Below, piece after piece: positions 37,431-48,903 of a DNA stretch of 64,000 nucleotides; position 1 is the stretch's first letter; each line of letters opens with the position of its first letter. The translations under genes were made by a program, and so were the position numbers. Below the pieces are notes generated by a model. The model was given only the letters and a program-made list of their open reading frames with translations. It had not been told where the DNA came from and made no database searches. This DNA comes from Brachionus koreanus (taxonomy: Eukaryota > Rotifera > Eurotatoria > Ploima > Brachionidae): positions 3,545,845 to 3,609,844 of the forward strand of contig PJRA01000313.1 in NCBI GenBank assembly GCA_016987375.1. Reading direction: 5' to 3'.

Positions 37431-38073
37431 CTTCTGAGCCAAAAATATATAGGTCAATTCATCTTTTTTAAATTAATAATAAAACAAAACAAATTATTAA
37501 TTAAAATAATATTTTTTTTTTAATTCTCTGTCAAGTTTAGTTTTCAGTCTAAATTTTGTACGTGGCAAAAATTAAAATCGACCGCGCGATATACATATTA
37601 TTATATTCAAGGTTTAGTGTCAAATTTAGATCTATTCAATCATAAAACATAAAAAATTTGAATGCAAAATTTAATTAGAATCTATTTTTCATTCTCAAAT
37701 GCCCTGATTTGAATAAAAAAATAAAATAATTGCCCTTGAGGAATCTATTCAATACCAAGTAAAAATCATATTGCCCCAATGTCTTTATATAAAAACACTG
37801 ATTACATTTTATTCTTATTTGATTGTGTCATATTAACTAAATAAAATAATTCAAGTCAATGAAAATACTTATAAAAAGATCATTTTAAATCATAAACAAA
37901 AATTTAAAGACTTAATACTTAACATAAACAATTGAAGAAAATTTTCGATGCAGCCTAATTATCTATTTTACCCAAAAATATTACAGCAAGGGGTGCGATA
38001 AAAACATTGACAATTTATTAAATTATTCTATTATTTATTTAAGGGTAATAATTTTGGATCGGCAATCACCGAT
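37431..38073. other. Upstream region of the first tandem membrane-protein gene
   Basis: No gene; presumed promoter of the gene starting at 38074. Confidence 0.35.
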
Positions 38074-39776
38074 ATGAATGATCAAAGAAGAATTAAACCA
38101 GAATTTTTTTTCCAACCCTATTCTAAATATGCAGAGGAGAAGACTTGCTCTTATAGATTTCTTAAAGCATTTAGTCACTTACCATGCCTTCCTTCAAGGT
38201 TAATGAAAGTTTTTTATTTTCTAAAAATGAGCCTTTATCTTTTATTTTTTAAGTTGGTCTCAGTCCACTCGTGGTGCTATCGGCTTTGGAATTTTTCTTT
38301 TTTTCATTTCACTTATAATTATAGCTCTTGGATTGATACCTGTTTATATGAGTAATTTATCATCAACTTTCATTAATTTAAAATAAATTTTCAAAATTTC
38401 AGCATTGAATTCAAATAATGATAAAAGTAAAATGCTAAAAGAAAACTAGTATATATGAATTTTATTAATTCAAATTTTAGATGAATTTTCAATTGACGTA
38501 TCAAATGGTTTTAAACTTCAGAATCAAAATTTGTTTGGAATATTGTCCCAAAATAATGAAGCCAACAGAACATTAGATCAAAATATTACATTAACAAATG
38601 AAATAAATAATCTAATGACACAATTGACTGCTCGATTTAGATCTTTGAATCCAAATTTGGAAAAAATTTACAATATCCGACTTATTCCAGACTTGTAATT
38701 TAGTTAAGTTAAATTATTTAAAAATTAATTTTATCTTAGAGACCAGAATATAAATGTAAGCTATTCGATTAAGACAAAACAACTGACAAATTCCAAAATG
38801 TCCGATTTACAAAAAAAATTAAATTCAATAATTAATGACCAGACCAATTTCAACATGCTCGCATTGACTAATTCGACAATTTTGGTAAATGAAAAATCAG
38901 ATGAGATTAAATTATCAGGTTTTTCTTTAAAAAAAAAAAAATTATTTTTTAATCTTTTTTTAAATTAAAGATCCTGTTGTAGGAGAATTTAAATCCAAAA
39001 ATTCTATTTTATTAAGCAATTCAAAATCTTCGCTTAGTAGCGACTCAGAATCAATGAATCTGGGCATCGATAGAAAACAAAGCGATTTGTCTCAAGAGCA
39101 AAAATTGATACAAAGCTACAGCAAAATTAAATTTTTAAAAGATGATGATGAATATATGAAAAAATATCCAATTTATTTTCCTTCTTATGAACCAAATTAT
39201 CCTCAAAATGAATACCAGAGTTATCCGGAGCCTTATACCGAACCATATTATCCTAACCAAGAATACAACCAATACTCTGAACCAAAATATCAGCCAGAAT
39301 ACACTCACAAATATGTGGAACAAACAGAAAAATATGAAAAGTATTCTAAAGAGTCATATAATGACAAAAAAAATGAATATAAAAAAAAAGACAAGTCAAA
39401 ACTGAAGGATGAAAAACAAATTTTAAAAAAAGAAAATGAAAATGCAAACAAGACTTTAGTAAAATTAAAAGACGAAAAGCCTAGCGCTGAAATTACAAAC
39501 ATTAATGACAGCGAAATTGATGAATTTTTAGAAGAAACAACTAAAAAAGAGGAAATTAAAAATTCTAAAAATGATAACTTAAAGTTAAAGGGTGTTGAAA
39601 ACTTTAAATTAGAAGATAAACAAAAAACAGAAGATAAAAATAATCAAGTGGAAATGAACTTTGAAAAAAAAATGAAAAATTTGGTTGATACTACAACAGA
39701 GATGGCTGTAAAATCTCAACAAATAATGTCATCTACTAATGAAATTAAAATAACTGAAAAAGAAAAATTAGATTGA
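38074..39776 (+). CDS. Tandem paralogue A: single-pass membrane protein with Tyr/Pro-rich tail
   Basis: Five exons (38074-38198, 38254-38351, 38481-38694, 38740-38918, 38971-39776) join to 473 residues. There is no signal peptide. A basic N-terminus of about 48 residues is followed by one strong membrane helix (about 49-73, FGIFLFFISLIIIALGL), so a type II topology is likely. The next 130 residues share EFSIDV, YNIRL.PD and NVSYSIKT with the neighbour at 41262; length and pattern (helices then a V-x-Y-x-I strand) recall a SEA domain, but only weakly. Residues about 271-330 are packed with Tyr, Pro and Glu (YFPSYEPNYPQNEY, EPYTEPYYPNQEYNQYSEP). The rest is Lys/Glu-rich and probably coiled or disordered. 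I do not recognise the family. A structural or surface-matrix role is a guess from composition. Confidence 0.8.
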
Positions 39777-41261
39777 AAATAAGATTTTTATTGCTAATTA
39801 TTTGATCAAGATATTATAATAAATAAAATAAAATTAAAAATTTATCATGTTAAAAAAAGTATGTAATTAACCTTCTAAAAAATATTAATTAATTAATAAT
39901 AAAAAAAATTCTAAATTTAATGCATTGCAAAATAAAGTAACGTTACCAAAGTTTTATTTTTAAGAAATGTGAGATAGTACAACAAAAAATAGAACAGTTT
40001 AAATTAATAGTTTAAGCTGTTCTTAAAATTTCTAAATTATTTTGACATGTATTGAAATAATCAAAAACATATCTAAAAAAAATGATCAAAATAATGGTAG
40101 ATCGTGAAAATTGATTCCTTTTTTTTTAATCTTTCAATTAATTAATAAAAATTACGACCGTCAGCAAAGATCAGAGACTTCAAAAACCTTAATTTTACAT
40201 AAAAAAAATTAATTTAAATAAAATTATTTTTTGGTCATTAGAATATTTTATTCTGTATATTTCTTAAATTGGAGCAATCTTTCTAGTTCAATTAAAGCCC
40301 TTTAAATTTTTAAAAATTATTTCGAAGATTTTCGTCCATCCACAGCTGATATACTGCTCTTTGTAACTTAAATAATTTTTTGATAGTTTCTATTTTAAAT
40401 CCAAAATAAAAAATTTATAAGGGTATTTAATTTTTAAGTTCATTAACGTTTTGAAAATCAATTTAAATATAATTTTTGATAAAAAAACTCAAAAAATTAA
40501 GAGCACTTAAAACGAACATTTCGATTGTGTGATACTGTTTCTAAATTTAGGAAAAAGATTGAACAAAAATGAGTTCATTTTAAAAATTAAATTAAAAAAA
40601 GGATGCTAGGTTAGTTACACTAGCGAACTAGTTTTTACATTTTTTTTTTAAAAATAGCATTATCAACAAAGATAAGTTTTTATTTTAATTTATTTTTAGA
40701 CAGTCAAATTCTGATGAGATATCCTTGTTTAAATCAAAAATTTTAATCGCGATTTTCATTAAATCACAATCTTTATTTTTCTAAGTTTTAAATATATTCA
40801 AAAAATATAAATTATGATTTTGATTCCTCTAAGATTTTTAATGAAAATTTTGAAAACTTTGAATAAGAAACATCTCTTTTTCAAAAATTTTACACAATAC
40901 TGCGTTAACATTAGAAATTATTTCGATTTAATGAAATAAATTTTTATAATTAAAATTTCCAATTAAAAGCTAATCAAATAGAAAAACGAACAATATGTTC
41001 TTATTTTATTAATGATTACACAATGTCAAATGGTCACCAAGAGATATTCAAAACGATTATTTCATTACTAATTAGAGCTAATATAAATAAATAGTCATTC
41101 GAAAGATTTTAATTTCTAAACAAATTTTTAAGTTTTTTCATGGCTAAAAAAAATTTCAAAATAAGAAAATTTATAATTGAAAAAAATTTTAAATTGAAGA
41201 ACATTTTTTAAAATAAAATTTTTCTATTTTTAGATAGAATAAAATTTTATGATTTTGTGTG
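39777..41261. other. Spacer between the tandem paralogues
   Basis: AT-rich DNA without genes. An AATAAA at 39818-39823, about 42 bp after the stop, is a plausible poly(A) signal for paralogue A. The right end must hold the paralogue B promoter. Confidence 0.4.
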
Positions 41262-42673
41262 ATGAATAGCCAGTATGTATCATATCCACCATATTATACT
41301 TACCAGTCGGATTCAAAAAAAAAAAACAAGTTATTAAGACTTTTTCCATTTCTATCATCGAGGTATTATTCTTATTTAAAAAAAATACAAATCTTTAAAT
41401 TTAAAAATAAAAAGAAATTCATCCGAAACAAAAAGTTTAATTGGATTTTCTGTATTTGTTGCTTTTATTTTATTGTTAGCTATTTGTGGCATAATTGGCC
41501 TTAGTTTTATGGGTAAATAGTTGTATATTCCATCTTTAAATCAATATTTTTAGTATCGTTTTTTTAAGGAAGCTTTTTTAGAAAGGTGGATCGGTTAAAA
41601 AATAGTGATTTTTCAATTGATGTACAAGATGCATTCCAAATTCAGAATCAGCAAATCTCTGATATTTTGAAGATTTCGCAATCAAATAGAACAAAAGTTC
41701 AAAAGGATGCAATTGAAGTTGAAAAAATTTTTATCGAAACCAAACTTGGGGATCACTTCAAAGCAAAATTAAACAATAATTTCAAAAACATTTACAATAT
41801 AAGGCTTTCACCGGATATGTAAGTCTAATGTTTTTTTTTTAATATTTTAGAGTTAATTTAAATTTATAGAAACAATGATATTATTGATGTAAGCTATACA
41901 GTAAAGACTAGGTCGATGCCTAAAAAAACAATAAAAACATTTCGAAATAGTTTGCTAAAAATTTTAAGCAGTGAAAATATTTATAAAAACTTATTAATCA
42001 GCCAAAATTCTAAAATAATGAATGATAATTTGAATCCAATTATATCAGGTTTTTTTGTTTTATTATTTTTTTTCTCATTTAATTTTAAGTTTTAGATGCC
42101 ATAGAAGGAGAAATATTTGGTAGCTTACAGTCTTCGTCAAGTAAAACTTCAGCATTAAGAGACTCCGGAGATAAGAAATCTACTAAAAAACAAATTACAC
42201 AAGAGATGCTTGCTCCGTTAATTTTAGAAAAACCAACCACTATTTTTCCTTATGATACCTATATGGATAAAATAGATTATGATCGACCATTTTATGAATT
42301 AAATTCACTTCCAACATATTTTGAACCCTATGAAAATAGATATCAATTTAGTGATGAAAATTTTTACGAAAAAAAACAAAGTAATGAAAAATTTAGCTTA
42401 GAGGCTAATTCAGATAAGCAGTCATTATTAAAACCAAAACCTACAACTGAAAAAATCTCAATCCAGAAAACAACACAGCCTAAATCTGATACTTCTAAAA
42501 TAGAGCACAAAATTACGACCAAATCGGCTGTGACTTCTGTGACTAATGTTCAAAAACCTAATGAGGTTATAGTTACTCCAGTTTTCACAACAGAAAAAAT
42601 TAAAACCCTTGATGAAATTTTGCAAGAATTGATTGATGAAACTATGCTTAAAAACTCTGATTTAACTATATAA
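41262..42673 (+). CDS. Tandem paralogue B: single-pass membrane protein
   Basis: Five exons (41262-41362, 41415-41512, 41569-41818, 41870-42048, 42096-42673) join to 401 residues. Exons 2 and 4 are exactly as long as in paralogue A (98 and 179 nt) and all four introns have the same phases (2,1,2,1), so the pair arose by tandem duplication. Layout is the same: a Tyr-rich N-terminus (YVSYPPYYTYQ), one membrane helix (about residues 42-66), an extracytoplasmic-looking domain with DFSIDV, YNIRLSPD and DVSYTVKT, then a variable tail. The tail has a smaller Tyr/Pro patch (PYDTYMDKIDYDRPFYEL) and a Thr/Lys-rich end instead of A's long Tyr/Pro block. Family unknown. It ends 73 bp from the end of HYLS1 on the opposite strand. 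Confidence 0.8.
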
Positions 42674-42746
42674 AAAATTTATTAATATTTGTAATAAAAA
42701 TTTTTTAATTAATCAATTTTAAAAAAAATATTAAGTACAAAACATT

Positions 42747-43814
42747 TTATAAAACATCAACTGGATTAGCCATTGCACTTCGCACTAACCAACGCAATTG
42801 TTGTCTTTTCTTGTCAGTAGGCACAGTGTAAGTATTCATTTTGTGTGTTTTTTGCTTACGTTTTACAACAATGTCTTTCTGCAGCATTTGTTCTCTAATT
42901 GACCATCTAAGATCATTGTGTTTTTTCTCTCCCGGAACTTTGTGTCTATTCCAAATTTTTTGATACTCTTGGTATTTTTTAACTGGATTTGATTTTAAAT
43001 TTTGCTTCAAATCATTTGATCTCAAAGACAAAGCAGATTGGCATCGAATAACTAGTTGAAATTTTTAAATTATCTAATTGAAATAAAACAATAATTTCTT
43101 ACATGACTTGACTGGATAATTAACTGCTGGATAAAATCCATTCTAATAGACAACAAAATTCATTCTAAAATTAATGACACAATTAAAATTTACCATTTTA
43201 ATGCTTTGTTCATCTTCAGAATAATACTCTGTATCGCTTTCTTCTTGTTCTGAAATATCTTTCGATTCATCTAGTGTTTGGTCATTGTCTTCACTTTGCA
43301 TGCTCTCATTTACAAAATTTATTTGCTTAAAATTTTTGGCTAAATCCTCCAAAGTTTTATTTTGATCATCAACTTGATTTTGCTTTCTAATGATTTCTCA
43401 AATTTAGAAAATTTCATAATTTTCAAATAAGATTTACCTTATTATCTTTCGTTTCATTACTTTATTATCTACAATAGAGTTAGTTGTAGTGACTGAAACA
43501 AAACTCAAATCATTTTCGGTGTTTTCCGCATTCTCTGTATCGTCTAATATTTTAGGTGTCGAAACCGACAAGGTTTTTTCATAGGGAAAAGTGACTTTTT
43601 TACGGCTGTTTTCATATTGATAGCTAACTTGTAATGGCTGATTTGATTCAATAAAACTTTGGGATGAATTCACTGAATTTTCACTGCTAATTAATTTTTC
43701 CAAGTCCCGCTTGAATAATTCAAACTTATCTCTCGGTATATTCTTGAAACCGAGAATATTTAATTGCTCTTTAATCTCTTCATCTGTAAAATGGCTCACA
43801 TTTGGGCTATTCAT
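42747..43814 (-). CDS. HYLS1: HYLS1, centriolar and ciliogenesis protein
   Basis: Four exons (43814-43438, 43386-43194, 43142-43103, 43051-42747) join to 304 residues, the family's usual size (human about 299). The N-terminus, FTDEEIKEQLNILGFKNIP, is the invertebrate HYLS1 N-terminal helix pair. VMKRKIIRKQNQ matches the basic MKRKVLRRK element. The C-terminal HYLS1 box is clear: YQEYQKIWNRHKVPGEKKH, then LRWSIREQML, and TYTVPTDKKRQQLRWLVR followed by AMANPVDVL. HYLS1 is a SAS-4-binding centriole protein needed to build cilia and the transition zone. An acidic Ser/Glu stretch lies in exon 2. The residue equivalent to the human hydrolethalus position was not evaluated. Confidence 0.93.
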
Positions 43815-45793
43815 TTTATTCTATTTTAAAATTTTAATTTTCAAAGACCAAACTAATTTTTAACTTAAAATTGAAATGTAAAAAAATGTTTGAATTTTTT
43901 TATATCCATTGGATACCAGGTTAGAAATAGAAAATCCGATGATTTTTTGCAAAATTAACTGTTCAAAAAAAATTAATTCACTTTTAGCCCGAAAGTAGCG
44001 AAAAGATATTTTTAAAAAAATTATTAGTTTTATATATATTAAATGCTTAATTTTTTAATTTAAAGTTTAAAGTTTAATTTTTTGCCTTGCTAATCAAATT
44101 AAATTTAAAATTTCAGCATTTAGTTCCTTTCCTATTCATAGACTTTGAAAATTCAATTTTTCTGCAGGCAAGAAAACAAAGGGCACGGATTTCTGGTGCA
44201 GCATTTTAAAACAAACATTAAAAAATTTTTAGCATCAGGAATTTTTAGATCGTTTTTTAAAAAATAGAAACTTAAATATTTTTTGATAGAAATAAAATTT
44301 TGAAAATTAGCTTTTAAAATCTAAGTATCTTTTTTTAATTCTTTAAAAATTTTAATTTTCTTTCAGGAAAAAATTGTTTAATTAGTCTTCATAAGGATAT
44401 TTGAATTTTAATAGAAAATTAGACTGACTTTCTAGTTTTAACTAAGAGGGAATGCAAAGAAAATTTGAAAAATATAAAAAAAAAAAAGAAATTAATATCT
44501 TCACCATTCCTGAATAATAATGATAATAAAATATTGATTTAACCAAACTTATCATTTTTTTATTTTTTTTTAAGAAATAAGTTCTGAGTTATCAAATATT
44601 TTTATTACTTTAAATTCGAGAGTATCATTTATTTTAAGCAAGTAGAAATTAAAAAAAAACAATATAAAATTCCACTTTTAGTAAACACACAAAATTTGAA
44701 GTTAAAAAAGATATAGGATTTTGTCCAAGATTTTTATAAGCTGATTTCAAAATTAGCACTGAAAATTATGAAACAAAACAAAACAAAAATAAAAACTTGA
44801 AAAAACCCTTTTTCTAAAGGTATAAAAATCGTATCATCCGAAAATATATCAGTTGATGCAAAGTTTTCATCAGACAAAATTTGTCTTTGTAGCAAACTTA
44901 AAATTTAAAATTAATCTTTTGCTAATACAAACAACAATTTTCATACTTGTCGATTTTTTGCAGAAGATTAAATGTGGATATCAAAGTCTGTACATTTTGA
45001 AAAGCCATTTTAGGCAATCTAGAAAACATTTTTTTTTTAACTGAAATCTTCAAGATAAACTTTTCTGCAGCTTGACGTGAAGTATTTAAAAGATTACAAA
45101 TTCAATTTTTTTTTAATTCAAGTGATTTTTGATCAATCTTTCCTTTAGAATAAATACATAATTCAGAAAAAAATACCAATTTAAAGATAGAAAAACTAAA
45201 GCTTTTAAAAACCAACAACATCACTAAATCTCTTGGTCATCACCAGGAAATTTGAAAACAGTATCTTTTACAGAATTAATATTTTAGCTTTGTAAAATAA
45301 TTTTGAAGTCAAGTTAAATATTTTAATCAAATTAGTCATGTAATTTTTGAGCCCTTCTTAACAAAAATTAAGCCCTTAAATTTTTGAAATTATTTAATAG
45401 CTAAATTAATAAAATTACCATTAATTTGTCAAAATTGGTTTAAATTGGACGCAATATCTTCAACCATTAATTTTTATTAAGCACATGTTCTTAAATGTTG
45501 AAATTCAAGCAAAAACTAATTTAGAAAAAAAACTTACAGCCAATTGAATTTGAAATTTAAATAAAATTTTAAACAAATCATCTAATAAATGTTTTAAACA
45601 TTAAGTAGCAAAAGAAACGATTGCAAAGCTGATTCAAAGCGCATCACTTATATAAAGCTATGATCGCAAAATTCTTCATTTTGAAATTATTTTCGGCTTT
45701 TTCAAGTTTCCTAATTTCAAATTTTCAATCGTCATTACACACTAGATTAGCTTTTTTTTTTAATAAAAAATTATTTAAAGATAAATCAAAATC
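43815..45793. other. Intergenic DNA between divergent genes
   Basis: About 2 kb upstream of both HYLS1 (minus) and the 249-residue gene (plus). AT-rich, with no further gene; the short frame at 44853-45044 is not protein-like. Confidence 0.4.
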
Positions 45794-46627
45794 ATGCTTG
45801 AGCATTACATTAATCAAATAAATAGTATTATATCTGACCACAGCACGAAGGTTTCTTTTGATACTCGTGAGTTCTTCGGATATATTTTAATATCCCAAAT
45901 AGAGACAGTCGAATCAGTTCGTCAGCTGGAAAATAAAGTAAACAATAGATTTAGCCATATTTTGGTTAATTTTCTTAATTTAAGTACAATCATGTGAGCG
46001 TCAAAAGTGAAAACTTGGAAAAAATGGTTGAGTTCTTGGTAGAAAAATGCGTGCTTTTAGAAAAAAATATTGATCAATTGAAGAGATTAATGTCAGATCA
46101 TTCTCTTCCAAATACACGATTGTGTGATCTAAGCAATCAGGATTTAAAAAATATCACACTGAAAGATAATGATGTGGTTGATCAAGAATTAGAAAAGAAA
46201 GATTGTGCAGCTCGGTCAGGATTCTCGTCTTACAAAATAGAATCTTTAGATTCTAAAATAGTTTTTAATTCCGAGGAGGTAAAATCTGATGGATCGTGTA
46301 GTAGTCAAACTATTGAACAAGACCATAAAGAAATTCAACGCTTATTCAACAAACGAGTCAAGTATGAAGTTAATAAAAAGTTTGGTCAAAGATTTCTTGC
46401 TGAGCATCAAGTTCGAGAACTTGATGTAAAAGAAATGTACAAAATTAAAAGTAAAATTTGATATCATTTTTTTGTTTGTAAAAATAGTTGATTTCTGTCA
46501 AGAAAAAGTAGTGAAATTGTTTTCGCCTTTTCCACTTCCAATCAAAGCAGCATGGAATAACGCAATGAATTCGTTGAGACAAGACCGTCATCAGTTAAAA
46601 AAAAGATACAAAAGTGTCAAGTTTTGA
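45794..46627 (+). CDS. Unrecognised 249-residue protein
   Basis: Three exons (45794-45937, 45985-46450, 46488-46627) with introns of 47 and 37 bp join in frame to 249 residues. The first intron removes what otherwise looks like a frameshift at 45994. The N-terminal half is helical (LEHYINQINSIISDH, then KMVEFLVEKCVLLEKNIDQL), the middle is acidic and Ser-rich, and the C-terminal 95 residues look like a compact basic domain (EIQRLFNKRVKYEVNKKFG, then FSPFPLPIKAAWNNAMNSLR and RQDRHQLKKRYK). That last part is vaguely like the end of a BEN domain (W..c..aIn..r), which binds DNA, but the match is too weak to name. No signal peptide or membrane helix. Gene structure is well supported; function unknown. 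Confidence 0.7.
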
Positions 46628-47890
46628 ATTGTTTGTTAATTCGTAAAAGCGTACTCTCTTCTTAGTCAATGATCGAATTCATTGATTTAAAAGAAAATCT
46701 TCTAGTACAACTGTTTATGTTTAATTTTAGAATTTTATTTTTTAACAATTTTATTGACGATTTTTGGATTTTAGATTTAATCAAAAATAAAATTTAATCA
46801 ATTATTTTCTTTTTAAAATTTTAAAATTGAAAATAGCTCATTAAGAGTTTTCTAAGGAGTCTTTGAAAATCGAAATTTGTTAAACCTCGTGTTTTTTACT
46901 CTCACTTCAAAATTTAGCTGAAATTTAAAAAAAATTTAAAACTTATTCTAAAACCAATTTTGAATTAAAAATTTATTTTTTTTAAATTATTTTAACCCGT
47001 TTGCTAATAAATGATTATTAAAAAAAATTGTAATTTATAAAAGCAAATGACAAATTATGACATATTAATAAGATTTTACGAGTCTCTCTCTCTTTGACAT
47101 TGCAATGCACTTCACCAGAAAGAATTAAAATCTTATACGAAATGAATATGTCTTAGGAAGCTTATTAATCTTAAGGTAAACTTATTCATAAATATTCATT
47201 TAGAAAAAGATTTAATTTTGAAAAATTTTAGCAGTTTAGAGTGTCATAAATACATTAGGAAAAAATGTAGGAACAAGTCTAATTCAAGTTAAAGTTATAA
47301 TTTGTACTTAGAAAATTTTTCAATGCAATTTGATTATCTATGCAATTTTATAAATAACAATCCTTTTTATAAAAATTAAATAATAAAGCTTTGAAATTTT
47401 TCAAAAAATAAAAAATCTGCGATGAAATTTAATTGCGCATTAAAAACGTTTTGATCAAATTTGATCAAAAATTTATTTCTATGCCATGACTTGTAGGTGA
47501 CTTGAATTAAATTGTTTTACAAGTTTTTAAAATTTTATTATATTAATTTAAATTTCCTTATGTTTATGTTTTAGATTAATTATCTAATTTTGAAATTTAG
47601 TTTAATTTTTTACAATCAAGTCTGGGTCAATGAAGATGCTTATTTACATCAAAAATTTTTTTCCACAAACTACAAAACTTTTTAAGTTGACTATGTAGTT
47701 AAATTTCTTTGCACATTTGATATTTTCACTGAAATAATTTTAAAAAATAAGAGACCGAGCTTTAGCTCTCTCAAATAATTCTGGACATTTAGACTAATTT
47801 CAAAGTATTAATTTTAATTGTTACAGTGAATTTAGATACAGTATGAAATAAAAGTAAAAGTAATACGTTTTTTAATTATTTAAGCCCTTT
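46628..47890. other. Intergenic DNA with one repeat half-copy
   Basis: No gene. Contains the half MITE at 47410-47474 reported separately. Confidence 0.4.
47410..47474. mobile_element. Half copy of the palindromic MITE at 15604-15773
   Basis: This block, containing AAAAATCTGCGAT, AATTGCGCATTAAAAA and TTTTGATC..GATCAAAAATTT, matches the reverse complement of the left arm of the 15.6 kb element with few changes. Only one arm is present. Confidence 0.65.
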
Positions 47891-47894
47891 AATT

Positions 47895-48500
47895 ATTTAG
47901 ATTTTGATGAAACAAAGCTTTCAAAGTCAAAGATATTTTTGTGGCGCGTTCCTGGAGTTTTTCTAATGCATTCACGCCCATCTTTTTACTTGAATTCCAC
48001 ACTTGCTTTACATGTTTGTGCGCAAACCAATGCCCCAAACTTTTATTCATTCACAAACTGCATCAAAATCTTATTTCTAATTATTCATTTTTACATAAAC
48101 TTGTTTAACAATCGCTAATATTTTTGAATCATCAGCATACATCATCATCTTATTTGAAACACAACCTGGAGGGTCATTTATGTATAGAATGAAAAATATT
48201 GGACCAAGAACAGACTCCACATAAAATCGCAGACCACTCTAATAAAGAATTTCGGAGGACTAGACGCTGAGTTGATTATATAAGAAATATTAAAATCATT
48301 TTACCATTTTTTTACTTAAGCCATATGCTAGGAGCTTATGTATTATGAACTTATGTGGTACTATATCAAAAGCTTTAGAAAAATCAAGAAATATATCGTC
48401 AACACTATTACCTTTTGCTTTCTGGCTCGTAGTCATGTCCAGTATTTCAAGAAAATTCGTTAAACATCCTTTTTTTAAGAACAAAACCATAATTTTGAAA
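47895..48500 (-). pseudogene. LINE reverse-transcriptase remnant
   Basis: Read on the minus strand from 48500: KKGCLTNFLEILDMTT, GNSVDDIFLDFSKAFDIVPH (RT motif with the first catalytic Asp), then after a frame change SVLGPIFFILYINDPPG and MMMYADDSKIL (the YADD box, intact). A WSKKMGVNALEKLQERATK piece follows near 47960, typical of the C-terminal end of CR1/Jockey-like LINEs. Several stops and frame changes separate the pieces, and neither an endonuclease nor a 3' tail is found. It is better preserved than the fragment at 5443. Confidence 0.8.
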
Positions 48501-48903
48501 ATTGGTTTTATATTAGTTTTTTTCCTGATTTAATTTAATTAGCAAATTAATTTTTTATCTTTTGGTGTATAATATTTTTAAAAAATTCTTAAGTTTTAGT
48601 TTCTTTTGTTTGTTAATTCAATACACTGATTATTCTTTCTTTTTTAATTTTTTTTAGATATTTATAGTTATTAAATTTTTTTAAATTTGATTTAGATAAA
48701 ATTCTAGCAAAGAACACAGCACAACATTTATTTGGCTCAGTATATAATTGTTATTTTCATAACAGCTTGTTGGGATTTTGAAAAAAAAATTTCTGATCAA
48801 TAAAATATAACAATAATTAAAATTTTTTTTTATTTATTAAAAATTTTATATCAATAATTATTTACACGCATAATTATTATTAGTTTGTTTTTTTGAGAAA
48901 ATA

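Noticed and set aside
39135..39502. Minus-strand Phe/Ser-rich frames opposite paralogue A
   Set aside because: Antisense of the Tyr/Pro and Lys/Glu-rich tail; composition explains the open frame.
45985..45998. Frameshift mutation between two frames at 45994
   Set aside because: A 47-bp GT-AG intron (45938-45984) restores the frame exactly, so the gene need not be broken.
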